DNA of 64,000 nucleotides, taken from NCBI GenBank assembly GCA_963696655.1, contig CAVOLB010000098.1, positions 58,747 to 122,746 of the forward strand. The letters run 5' to 3'. Origin of the DNA: Hypericibacter sp963696655 (GTDB lineage Bacteria; Pseudomonadota; Alphaproteobacteria; Dongiales; Dongiaceae). Below are positions 1-7,531 of the stretch, one piece after another; the stretch's first letter is position 1, and every line of letters begins with the position of its first letter. The notes beneath the pieces were generated by a model. The model was not told where the DNA came from, made no database searches, and saw only the letters and a program-made list of their open reading frames with translations. The translations under genes were made by a program, and so were the position numbers.

Positions 1-147
1 AACCTTGAGCCGAGAAGGACAGCGCCCGAAGCTCCAGCGCCAACGGCCGGGCGATTTCTCCAGCTCGAGCTCGAACCCATGGTCCCGAAGCGAGGACCAG
101 TGAGCCAGGCCGCGAACGACGTGACGGATCTGTTCCTCGGCTTCCAT
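1..147 (-). CDS. Partial hypothetical protein (N-terminal 49 residues)
   Basis: An open frame on the minus strand starts with ATG at 147 and runs off the left edge with no stop, giving 49 codons (MEAEEQIRHVVRGLAHWSS...). A G-rich stretch (GGGGGCAAGGG) sits just upstream and could serve as ribosome binding site. The peptide is rich in Trp, Arg and Glu, has no signal peptide or membrane segment, and matches no family I recognise. The C-terminal part lies outside the window. Confidence 0.45.
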   Translation of the reverse strand, partial: MEAEEQIRHVVRGLAHWSSLRDHGFELELEKSPGRWRWSFGRCPSRLKV

Positions 148-195
148 CCCTTGCCCCCTGCCAATCAAGCCAGATCAGCATAGGCGATAAAGCGA

Positions 196-226
196 AAGGG
201 CCCGCCGTCAGAAACGGCAGGCCCTT
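196..226 (-). terminator. Rho-independent-like terminator of the small gene at 286-504
   Basis: Read on the minus strand the segment forms AAGGGCC-T-GCCGT, a TTCTG loop, ACGGC-G-GGCCCTT, followed by TCGCTTT. The 12-position stem has one internal mismatch and a short T-rich tail. It lies 60 bp after the stop codon of the minus-strand gene at 286-504. Confidence 0.6.
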
Positions 227-285
227 GGTAGGATACTCATCGGTGTCTATCCGGGCGGGGGTTTGTCCCGCCCGTCCCTGGCAGT

Positions 286-504
286 TCAGCCGCAGCCGAC
301 CGGGCTGTGGTTCGAACGATGGCGAAGGCGCGAGACGCCGTTCGTCAGGGCCGAGATCCCGCTGTCGAGACCTTCGAGCAGCTTGTAGGTGCCCGCCGCG
401 ATATCGAGCGAGAGCGGGTCCCGCAGGCTGTTCTGCTGCTGCGAGGTCGTCCGGCTCGAGCCGAACCAGGTTTGCACCAAGCCATCAAAGAAACGATCGA
501 TCAT
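286..504 (-). CDS. Small hypothetical protein, 72 aa
   Basis: The product starts MIDRFFDGLVQTWFG and ends SNHSPVGCG. I chose the ATG at 504 because GGAG lies seven bases upstream; upstream in-frame ATGs at 555 and 516 lack a comparable site. The N-terminal third is amphipathic, and the middle (AAGTYKLLEGLDSGISALTNGVSRL) looks helical. It has no signal peptide or Cys motif and no family I can name. It is divergent from the LysR gene at 669 and followed by a good terminator, so it is probably a one-gene unit, possibly under that regulator. Confidence 0.5.
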   Translation of the reverse strand: MIDRFFDGLVQTWFGSSRTTSQQQNSLRDPLSLDIAAGTYKLLEGLDSGISALTNGVSRLRHRSNHSPVGCG

Positions 505-610
505 AATACTCTCCATCCGTTCGGCCGGTCCCTCTCGACTTAATAATTCCTTCACTGAAGGAACGTCGGTACCGGCTCCTTGGACGTGAAGATGGGCGAA
601 TTTCCGCCAT

Positions 611-639
611 TTGACAAACGAGACCTTCTAGCCTAGAAG
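611..639 (+). promoter_or_regulatory. Promoter with overlapping LysR-type palindrome upstream of the regulator at 669
   Basis: A perfect TTGACA (611-616) is followed after 17 bp by TAGAAG (634-639). The spacer and -10 region hold CTTCTAG-C-CTAGAAG (625-639), a perfect inverted repeat with 7-bp arms that fits the T-N11-A LysR box. The overlap of operator and promoter suggests negative autoregulation (inference). Confidence 0.55.
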
Positions 640-668
640 ATTAGAAAATCTATTCTGAAGGAGAGGGC

Positions 669-1589
669 ATGAATTCCTTTCCGCTCAATGCGTTGCGGGT
701 CTTCGAGGCGGCCGCCCGGCATCTTTCCTTCGCCAAAGCCGCAGAAGAACTGCATGTGACCCCGGCCGCGGTCAGCCAGCAGATCAAGACCCTGGAGGCC
801 CGGCTGGGCCAACCTTTGTTCCGCCGGCTGAACAGGCGGCTGATGCTGACCGACGCCGCCCAGCTCTGCCTGCCGGGCCTGCGCGAGGGGCTGGACCGGA
901 TCCAGGCCGCCATGCGGCTGGTCACCCGGTCCCACATGAACACCTTGACGGTCTCCTCGGCGCCGACCTTCGCCGCCCGCTGGCTGGTGCCGCGCCTCGA
1001 GCGCTTCGCGGCGCGCCATCCCGAGATCGAGCTCCGGATCGACGCCACCGACCATGTGGTGGATTTCGCGGTCGAGCCGATCGACATCGCGATCCGCTAT
1101 GGCGCCGGCCATTATCCGGGCCTTCGCGTCGACAAAATGATGAGCGCCCCGGAATACCCGGTTTGCAGTCCGAAATTGCTCGAAGGCCCGCACCCCTTGC
1201 GCAAGCCCGAGGACCTGAAATACCACACGCTGCTCCACAGCGACGTGCAGCCCGACAGCGACCTCTATCCCAACTGGCGGATGTGGTTGCTGGCGGCCGG
1301 CGTCAAAGGCGTCGATCCGACGCGGGGCCCGCGCTTCTCGCCCGAGACCATGGCGATCGACGCGGCGATCAAGGGGCAGGGGGTGGCGCTCTCCAGCCTC
1401 GTCATCGTCCAGGACGAGATCGCGGCCGGCCATCTGGTGAAGCCCTTCGACGTGATGCTGAAGCTGCAATTCGCCTATTACCTGGTGGCGCCGCGGGCGA
1501 CCGCCGACCGGCCCGCGGTGAAGGCCTTCCGCGAATGGCTGCTGGAGGAGACGAAAGCCATCCGCGAGGCCGAGCCGAAAGCGGCCTGA
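669..1589 (+). CDS. LysR-family transcriptional regulator, GcvA-like
   Basis: The 306-residue length is normal for LysR regulators. Residues about 6-65 form the winged helix-turn-helix (SFAKAAEELHVTPAAVSQQI), and residues about 95-295 form the ligand-binding domain. The opening FPLNALRVFEAAARHLSF and the LMLTDAA stretch are typical of the GcvA branch, whose members regulate glycine cleavage, beta-lactamase and many unrelated genes, so the target cannot be read from the protein. GAAGGAGAGGG precedes the ATG. A divergent small gene and a downstream TPR gene are the nearest candidate targets. Confidence 0.9.
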   Translation: MNSFPLNALRVFEAAARHLSFAKAAEELHVTPAAVSQQIKTLEARLGQPLFRRLNRRLMLTDAAQLCLPGLREGLDRIQAAMRLVTRSHMNTLTVSSAPTFAARWLVPRLERFAARHPEIELRIDATDHVVDFAVEPIDIAIRYGAGHYPGLRVDKMMSAPEYPVCSPKLLEGPHPLRKPEDLKYHTLLHSDVQPDSDLYPNWRMWLLAAGVKGVDPTRGPRFSPETMAIDAAIKGQGVALSSLVIVQDEIAAGHLVKPFDVMLKLQFAYYLVAPRATADRPAVKAFREWLLEETKAIREAEPKAA

Positions 1590-1645
1590 CGCTTTCGGCG
1601 GGCGGGCGCTATGCTCGGGCCTCTCGGCGCGTGAGGAGGAGGAGC

Positions 1646-3034
1646 GTGGCACTCACCGATCGCTGGGGCGAGCCGACCGACACCGACAACCGGGCCGCCC
1701 TCGATGCCTATGAGCGCGCCCTGCAGGGCATGGTCGCGCTGAGCGGCGATCCGCTGGCCGAGATCCGCGGCGCCGTCGCGATCGAGCCGGGCTTCGTGCT
1801 CGGCCATCTCGTCGAGGCCCTGTTCCACCTCTATCCGATGACCCGCGCGCAAAGCCAGGCGGCGCTGGGCAGTCTCGCGCGCGCCGAAGCGGCGCTGCGT
1901 CCGACGACGCCGGCGCGGCTGCGCGGCCATCTCCATGCCGCGCGCGCCTGGTCGAGCGGCCACTGGCAGGATGCGACGGCCGCCTGGGAAGCGGTGCTGC
2001 TCGATCATCCGCATGACCTGCTCGCGGTCAAAGTGCTGCAGGATCTTTATTTCTTCCTCGGCGACGCCGCCAACATCCGCGACAGCGTCGCGCGCCTGCT
2101 GCCCAACTGGAGCGAAGCCGAGCCCGGTTACAACTATCTCCTCGGCATGCTGTCCTTCGGGCTCGAGGAGAACGGCGATTACCAGCAGGCGGAACGGATC
2201 GGGCGGGCGGCGATCGCCCGCGATGCCTACGATCCCTGGGCCCATCACGCGATCGCCCATGTGCTGGAGATGCAGGGCCGTGTCGGCGACGGCGTCGCCT
2301 TCCTCTCGGGCGGCGCGCCCTACTGGGCGCAGAGCTTCTTCGCGGTCCATAACTGGTGGCATCTCGCGCTCTACGAGCTGGACCAGGGCGATGGCAATGC
2401 CGCGCTCGATCTCTATGACGGCCCGTTGCGCGGCGGCGTCAGCGATCAGCCGCTCGACCTGGTCGATGCCTCGTCATTGCTCTGGCGCCTGAAGCTGGTG
2501 GGGTTCGAAGCGGGCCAGCGGCGCTGGCAGGCGCTCGCGAAGCTCTGGCAGCCGCATGCCGAGGACATGGTCTATTGCTTCAACGACGCGCACGCGATGA
2601 TGGCGTTCGTCGGCGCCGGCGAGGACCGGCAGGCCGAAGCGCTGCGCGCGCGGCTCGCCGCCCGCGCGCTGGGCCAGGACAGCAACGCGATGATGACGCG
2701 CGAGGTGGGATTGCCCCTGGCCGAAGCCCTCGTCGCCTATGGCCAGGGTCGCGACAGCGAGGCGGTGGATCTGCTCCTGTCGATGCGCCGCAAGGCCCAT
2801 CTCTTCGGCGGCAGCCATGCGCAGCGCGACCTGATCGAGCAGACCTTGCTGGCGGCGGCGATCCGCGGCGGCCGGCGTCATCTGGCGCGGGCACTCGCCG
2901 GCGAAAGGCTGGGCCGCAAGGAGACCAGTCCCGGCAATTGGCGCTGGATGGCGCGCGCCTGGCGCAGCCTCAGCCAACCCGCGCAAGCGGACGCCGCCGA
3001 CCGGCGGGCGCGGGAGCTGGCCCAGCTGAACTGA
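1646..3034 (+). CDS. TTC38-like tetratricopeptide repeat protein
   Basis: The protein has 462 residues from GTG at 1646, chosen because GAGGAGGAGGAGC lies directly upstream and the coding pattern begins there; a longer open frame runs back into the LysR gene. Helical TPR-like repeats fill the protein. The motif AHHAIAHVLEMQGR followed by HNWWHLALYELDQGD is the signature I associate with the TTC38 family (cytosolic, no signal peptide, function poorly known). It follows the LysR gene by 56 bp on the same strand and could be co-transcribed. Confidence 0.8.
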   Translation: MALTDRWGEPTDTDNRAALDAYERALQGMVALSGDPLAEIRGAVAIEPGFVLGHLVEALFHLYPMTRAQSQAALGSLARAEAALRPTTPARLRGHLHAARAWSSGHWQDATAAWEAVLLDHPHDLLAVKVLQDLYFFLGDAANIRDSVARLLPNWSEAEPGYNYLLGMLSFGLEENGDYQQAERIGRAAIARDAYDPWAHHAIAHVLEMQGRVGDGVAFLSGGAPYWAQSFFAVHNWWHLALYELDQGDGNAALDLYDGPLRGGVSDQPLDLVDASSLLWRLKLVGFEAGQRRWQALAKLWQPHAEDMVYCFNDAHAMMAFVGAGEDRQAEALRARLAARALGQDSNAMMTREVGLPLAEALVAYGQGRDSEAVDLLLSMRRKAHLFGGSHAQRDLIEQTLLAAAIRGGRRHLARALAGERLGRKETSPGNWRWMARAWRSLSQPAQADAADRRARELAQLN

Positions 3035-3053
3035 TCCCGTGGCGTGGGAGGCG

Positions 3054-4307
3054 TCAGGCGCCGGGCGGGGGGAAGCTCTGCGGCGCCGGATCGATGACGC
3101 CGAAGGCGCCGGTCTGGATCTCGTAGATGTCGAGCCCGCGCTCGACCGTGCCGTCGGGACGGAAGCGGAAGATGCCGTCGATGCCGGCGAATCCGTCGGG
3201 TCCCGTCAGGGCGCTGTCATCGATGGGCGGATGGTTCGGATCGCGCGTCAAGGCGCCGGCCAGGAGCGTCGCGTCATAGGCGACGCTGGCGATGCGCGGC
3301 GGCTGGGATCCGTAGTTGGAGCGATAGCGGTTGGCGAAGCCGGCCCAGGCCTGGTTGTCCGGGGCCGCGAAGATGCCGCCCACCAGCGCCGGCTCGCGCA
3401 GCAGCGCCTGATCGTTCCAGAGCGAGGTGCCGAGCAGATGCACCTTGGTCTGATCGAGGCCGTAATAGGAGAGGAGGGGCGCCACCAGATGCAGCACGTC
3501 GCCGCCTTCGGGAATCATCAACGCGTCGAAGGTGCCCTTGGCATTGCCGAGCCGCTGCAGGAAAGGCGAGAAGTCGGAAGTTCCCGTGGGATAGAACTGG
3601 ACCGCGGCGAGCGACCCGCCGGTCGCCAGCACGGACTGCTGCAATTGTCCGACCACCGTGCGCCCGAAGGCCGTGTCGGGCACCAGCGCCGCGATCCGCT
3701 TGCGGTCGAGCGTCGCCGCGTAGCGGACCACGCGATCGACCTGAATCTGCGGCAGGATGCCCATGACGTAGACGCCGGTGCCTGCGACCGAGCGGTCGGT
3801 CGAGAAGGCGATCATCGGCACCTGCACGTTGCGGACCGCAGGCGCGGCCTGGGTCACCGCGGAGGCGAAGATCGGCCCCAGCACCAGCTGCACCCCGGCG
3901 GCGACCAGCTGCTGCGAGGCGGCGGCGGCTCCGCCAGCCTGCTCGGTGTCGCGCACCTCGAGGGAGAGATTGTCGCTGCCCGATTCGAACAGGGCCATCT
4001 CGGCCGCCTGCAGCATCGCCTGGCCGAGGCCCGCATTGCTGCCGGAGAGCGGCAGGAGCAACCCGACCTTGGCGGGGCCCTGCGGTACGGGTGCCGGCGT
4101 CGGCGCCGGTGTCGGCTCCGGTGCCGGGGGCGGCTCTGTCGCTTGTTGCGTCGGCGGCGGGGCCGTTACAGTCTTCGGCGCGCAGCCGGCGAGCAGGCCC
4201 GCCGCCATCAACGCGGCGATGACGGGCAGGGCCACGCGGCGGGCGGGAGCGAAGAATGGCCAAACGGGCAGAGGGCGGGCGAGGGCGAGGGCGAGGGAAG
4301 GCGACAC
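3054..4307 (-). CDS. Penicillin-binding protein activator lipoprotein (LpoA/LppC-like)
   Basis: The 417-residue product has a lipoprotein signal with lipobox LLAGC (Cys42), a Pro/Ala-rich linker to about residue 78, then a type-I periplasmic-binding fold (KVGLLLPLSGSNAGLGQAM, ...VLGPIFASAVTQAA) to the end. Gamma-proteobacterial LpoA activates PBP1A from the outer membrane; alphaproteobacterial proteins like this carry only the binding-protein half. The adjacent divergent rsmI-yraN-BON set matches the E. coli rsmI/lpoA-yraN-dolP neighbourhood. The ATG at 4307 overlaps the start of rsmI by 52 bp; a GTG at 4235 would avoid the overlap but leaves no basic N-region. Confidence 0.85.
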   Translation of the reverse strand: MSPSLALALARPLPVWPFFAPARRVALPVIAALMAAGLLAGCAPKTVTAPPPTQQATEPPPAPEPTPAPTPAPVPQGPAKVGLLLPLSGSNAGLGQAMLQAAEMALFESGSDNLSLEVRDTEQAGGAAAASQQLVAAGVQLVLGPIFASAVTQAAPAVRNVQVPMIAFSTDRSVAGTGVYVMGILPQIQVDRVVRYAATLDRKRIAALVPDTAFGRTVVGQLQQSVLATGGSLAAVQFYPTGTSDFSPFLQRLGNAKGTFDALMIPEGGDVLHLVAPLLSYYGLDQTKVHLLGTSLWNDQALLREPALVGGIFAAPDNQAWAGFANRYRSNYGSQPPRIASVAYDATLLAGALTRDPNHPPIDDSALTGPDGFAGIDGIFRFRPDGTVERGLDIYEIQTGAFGVIDPAPQSFPPPGA

Positions 4308-5272
4308 GGGCCGTGCGCTCCGGCGTCGATGAGGATGATGAGACCGAGCCTAGCGATCAGGTCCCGTCAAGTAAACCCGAGCCATCCCCGGCGGCGCAGG
4401 GCGAGCGGGAAAGGATCGGCGGATCGCCGGCGCCAGGATTGCATCTGGTGGCGACGCCGATCGGCAATCTGGGCGACATCACGCAGCGCGCGCTCGAGCT
4501 GCTGCGGACGGCGGATCTGATCGTCTGCGAGGATACGCGGGTCACCGCGAAGCTCCTCGCGCGTTACGGGATCACCACGCGGATGCTGCCTTACCATGAG
4601 CATAATGCCGAGCGTATGCGGCCCGAGCTGCTGCAGCGCCTGGCCGAGGGGCGCGCCATCGCGCTGGTGAGCGATGCCGGCACGCCGCTGGTGTCCGATC
4701 CCGGCTACAAGCTGGTGCGCGAGGCGATCGCGGCTGGCCACGCCGTGACGGCCCTGCCGGGTGCTTCCGCCTCCCTGACGGCCTTGCTGCTCTCGGGATT
4801 GCCGCCCGATCAATTCTTCTTCGCCGGTTTCCTGCCGCCCAAGAGCGGCGAACGGCGGCGCGACCTGGCCGGCCTCGCGTCCATTCCGGCCACGCTGATC
4901 TTCTACGAGAGCGCCAACCGGCTGGCCGAGTCGCTGGCCGACATGCGCGCCGCCCTGGCCGATCGGCCGGCCGCCGTCGCGCGCGAGCTGACCAAGCTGC
5001 ATGAAGAAGTTCGCCGCGGCAGCCTGAGCGCCCTGGCCGATCACTATGCGAAGGCGGGGCCGCCCAGGGGCGAGATCGTCATCGTGGTGGGGCCGCCTCT
5101 GGCCGAGACGGCGGCGGTCTCCGACGCCGATCTCGACGGCGCCTTGAAGCGGGCGCTGGCGCATATGAGCCTGAAGGATGCGGCGGCGGCGGTCGCGGCC
5201 GCCACCGGCCGGCCGCGCCGGGAGATCTATGCCCGCGCCCTGGCGCTCGCCGGCGACGATCCGGACGAATGA
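4256..5272 (+). CDS. rsmI: 16S rRNA (cytidine1402-2'-O)-methyltransferase RsmI
   Basis: RsmI methylates the ribose of C1402 in the decoding centre using SAM. The core begins near residue 60 with GLHLVATPIGNLGDITQRAL and includes VSDAGTPLVSDPG and the LPGASA segment of the tetrapyrrole-methylase fold. The first 58 residues are a charged, low-complexity extension (Arg/Gly then Asp/Glu) not needed for the fold. An in-frame GTG at 4313 could be the true start and would remove the overlap with the divergent lipoprotein gene. The 3' end overlaps yraN by ATGA. Confidence 0.93.
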   Translation: MAKRAEGGRGRGRGKATRAVRSGVDEDDETEPSDQVPSSKPEPSPAAQGERERIGGSPAPGLHLVATPIGNLGDITQRALELLRTADLIVCEDTRVTAKLLARYGITTRMLPYHEHNAERMRPELLQRLAEGRAIALVSDAGTPLVSDPGYKLVREAIAAGHAVTALPGASASLTALLLSGLPPDQFFFAGFLPPKSGERRRDLAGLASIPATLIFYESANRLAESLADMRAALADRPAAVARELTKLHEEVRRGSLSALADHYAKAGPPRGEIVIVVGPPLAETAAVSDADLDGALKRALAHMSLKDAAAAVAAATGRPRREIYARALALAGDDPDE

Positions 5273-5664
5273 GCGCCCGCATGGACCCGCAGTCCCGCGA
5301 TCCGATCGAGAAGCGCCGGGCGGCGCTGCGCCGCGGTTCCGGCGCCGAGACGCTCGCCTGCTGGTGGCTGCGGCTCAAGGGCTATCGCATCCTCGGCCGC
5401 AATCTGCGGCTGGGCGTGGGCGAGATCGACATCCTCGCGCGGCGCGGCGATCTCCTGGTGGCGATCGAGGTCAAGCATCGTCCCGATCTTCTGACCGCGG
5501 GCGAGGCGATCGACCGGCGCGGCCGCGAGCGCATCGTCCGCGCGCTGTCGCGCTGGCTGGCCCAGCATCCGCGCCTCGCCGATCTCGATCTTCGCTTCGA
5601 TGCGATGCTGATGGTGCCGGGCCATTGGCCGCGTCACCTGACGGACGCCTGGCGTCCGGATTGA
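5269..5664 (+). CDS. yraN: YraN/UPF0102 family nuclease-fold protein
   Basis: The product has 131 residues. The sequence GEIDILARRGDLLVAIEVKHR has the spacing of a PD-(D/E)XK nuclease core (E..D...ExK), the hallmark of UPF0102; the biochemical role of the family is still unclear. The ATG overlaps the rsmI stop (ATGA), so the two genes are translationally coupled, as in many proteobacteria. Confidence 0.92.
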   Translation: MSARMDPQSRDPIEKRRAALRRGSGAETLACWWLRLKGYRILGRNLRLGVGEIDILARRGDLLVAIEVKHRPDLLTAGEAIDRRGRERIVRALSRWLAQHPRLADLDLRFDAMLMVPGHWPRHLTDAWRPD

Positions 5665-5761
5665 CGCGCCTTCGGCATTCGCTTCGAGCATCCCCGCCAC
5701 GAATTCGCCGGATTGCTTGGCGCGACGACGGAGTCGCGGTCTAGAATCGGACCCGATTCGC

Positions 5762-6487
5762 ATGATGGCGCCGGTCCACGCTCTCACCCGTCGCCCTGGA
5801 CGCGTGCGCCTTTTCCCGGCGCCCGCTTTGGGCATGCTCCTGCTATTGCCGGTCTTTGCCGGCTGCAGCCCGATCGGCACCGCCGAAACCGCCGGCGTCT
5901 TCGTCGCGGTGCAGGCGACCCAGGAGCGGGGGCTCGGGACCGCCCTTTCCGACGACTACATCTGGACCAAGGTGCAGGCGCGCTGGCTCAACAGCGATCC
6001 CGACATGTTCATGCGGGTGCGGCTGCAGATCCAGGAGGGGCGGCTGCTCCTGACCGGCGTGGTGCAGCGGCCCACCGCCCGGGTGAACGCGGTGCGCCTC
6101 GCCTGGGAGGTCGAAGGCGTCAAGGAGGTGATCGACGAGATCCAGGTCTCGGAGCCCCTCGATGTCGGCCAGGCGCTCCAGGATCAGTGGATCGCCCAGG
6201 ATCTGCGCAACCGGATGCTGCTGGACAGCGGCGTGCGCTCGGTCAATTACAGCGTCGAGGCCGTCGACGGCACCCTCTATCTCATGGGAATTGCACAGGA
6301 CAAAACCGAGCTGCAGCGCGTTATTGACCATGCACGCGACATTTCCTATGTCCGGAGAGTGACCAGTTGGGTCCGCATCAAGGGCGAACCGCCGCCGCCC
6401 CTGCCCGCCGAGACCGAACCCGCCCAGGATCCGACCGGGCCCGAGCCCACCGTTCCTGCGGCCAAATCCACCACCGCCGCCTCGTAA
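5762..6487 (+). CDS. BON-domain outer-membrane lipoprotein (DolP-like)
   Basis: From the ATG at 5762 the protein has 241 residues. A basic N-region, a hydrophobic stretch and lipobox VFAGC (Cys35) mark a lipoprotein. Two BON domains follow (SDDYIWTKVQARWLNSDP..., then AQDLRNRMLLDSGVRSVNY...), and the tail is Pro/Thr/Ala-rich. E. coli DolP, encoded beside yraN, binds anionic phospholipids and supports the outer-membrane barrier, and gene order supports the analogy. An open upstream extension to 5717 lacks the features of a signal peptide. Confidence 0.85.
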   Translation: MMAPVHALTRRPGRVRLFPAPALGMLLLLPVFAGCSPIGTAETAGVFVAVQATQERGLGTALSDDYIWTKVQARWLNSDPDMFMRVRLQIQEGRLLLTGVVQRPTARVNAVRLAWEVEGVKEVIDEIQVSEPLDVGQALQDQWIAQDLRNRMLLDSGVRSVNYSVEAVDGTLYLMGIAQDKTELQRVIDHARDISYVRRVTSWVRIKGEPPPPLPAETEPAQDPTGPEPTVPAAKSTTAAS

Positions 6488-6518
6488 TTGGCATTTTCGT
6501 GAATCGAAACAACCCTTT

Positions 6519-7400
6519 ATGACGCCCTCGGCCGACCCCTCCCGCGCCTCGACCGGCCTGCCCTGGCCGGAGGCGATGCCGGCCCGCGATTATCTGGCCC
6601 TGATCGGGACGGGGGCCGAGGACCAGGTCGATTTGGCGGCGGCGGCCCTGGCGCTGGCCTCGCTGGACCGCCCCCAGGCCTCGCTGGGGGACGCGCGCTC
6701 CCATTTGTCGGGCCTGGGCCGGGCGGTCGCGGCGGCTTTCGATGCCGTCGGCCGCGACGATCTGCGCGCCCGCAGCTTCGCGCTGGCGGCCGCGCTCGCC
6801 CGGCAGGAAGGCTATGACGGCGATCGCGATCATTATGACGATCTCGCCAACGCCAATTTGATCTCGGTGATCGAGCGCCGCCGCGGCCTGCCGGTGGCGC
6901 TGGGCATCGTCTATCTCCATGCCGCCCGGCTGCAGGGCTGGGCCGCCGTCGGACTCGATTTTCCCGGGCATTTCGTGATCCGGCTCGAGCATGGCGGCGG
7001 GCGGGCCATCCTCGATCCCTTCAATGGCGGCGCCGTGCTCGAGGTTGCCGATCTGCGCCGCCTGCTCAAGGCCGCCCACGGTCCCACCGCCGAACTCGAG
7101 ACGCGCCATTACAATCCGCTTCCCGATCGCGCCGTGCTGCTGCGGCTCGAGAACAACCTCAAGCGTCGTCTGATCGCGGCGCGGGCGCTCAGCGGTGCTG
7201 CCGAACATGTGCGCCGCATGCTGCTGGTGGCGCCCGACGAGATCGGCCTCTGGCGCGAGCTGGGATTGATCGAGGCCGAGAGCGGCAATCTCAAGGCCGC
7301 TGCCGCGGCGCTGGAACGCTTCGTCGGCATGGCGCCCGAAGGTGCGGAGCGTCAGCAGACGCGCAAGCTGATCCAGGAACTGAAGTCCCGGCTGCACTGA
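6519..7400 (+). CDS. SirB1-type protein: transglutaminase-like domain plus TPR
   Basis: The 293-residue protein carries a transglutaminase-like core with ANLISVIERRRGLPVALGIVYLHAARLQGW and the GLDFPGHFVIRLEHGGGRAILDPFNGG segment (candidate Cys-less His/Asp part of the fold). A C-terminal TPR region follows (WRELGLIEAESGNLKAAAAALERFV). This is the SirB1 family, often near prfA or in general housekeeping operons, with no settled activity. It is separated by 31 bp from the BON gene. Confidence 0.85.
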   Translation: MTPSADPSRASTGLPWPEAMPARDYLALIGTGAEDQVDLAAAALALASLDRPQASLGDARSHLSGLGRAVAAAFDAVGRDDLRARSFALAAALARQEGYDGDRDHYDDLANANLISVIERRRGLPVALGIVYLHAARLQGWAAVGLDFPGHFVIRLEHGGGRAILDPFNGGAVLEVADLRRLLKAAHGPTAELETRHYNPLPDRAVLLRLENNLKRRLIAARALSGAAEHVRRMLLVAPDEIGLWRELGLIEAESGNLKAAAAALERFVGMAPEGAERQQTRKLIQELKSRLH

Positions 7401-7444
7401 CCGACCCAGGGAGCCGCAGCCATCGGGACCGGGCAGGGTTTGCA

Positions 7445-7462
7445 TTTCCAGATCTCTGGAAA
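7445..7462. promoter_or_regulatory. 18-bp palindrome upstream of the dprE1-dprE2 cluster
   Basis: TTTCCAGA-TC-TCTGGAAA is a perfect inverted repeat with 8-bp arms and a 2-bp spacer. It lies 87 bp upstream of the TTG start of dprE1 and 45 bp after the previous gene. Its position suits an operator controlling the cluster; no regulator gene lies adjacent. Confidence 0.45.
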
Positions 7463-7531
7463 GCGCGTAGCCTCCGGTCCTCGGATCCCCGGTGCCCTGC
7501 GCAAATACTGCCCAGAAGAGAGGAAGACGGT

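Noticed and set aside
1163..1645. Open 5' extension of the TPR gene inside the LysR gene
   Set aside because: It is a shadow frame of the LysR coding sequence; the GTG at 1646 has a strong ribosome binding site and the coding signal begins there.
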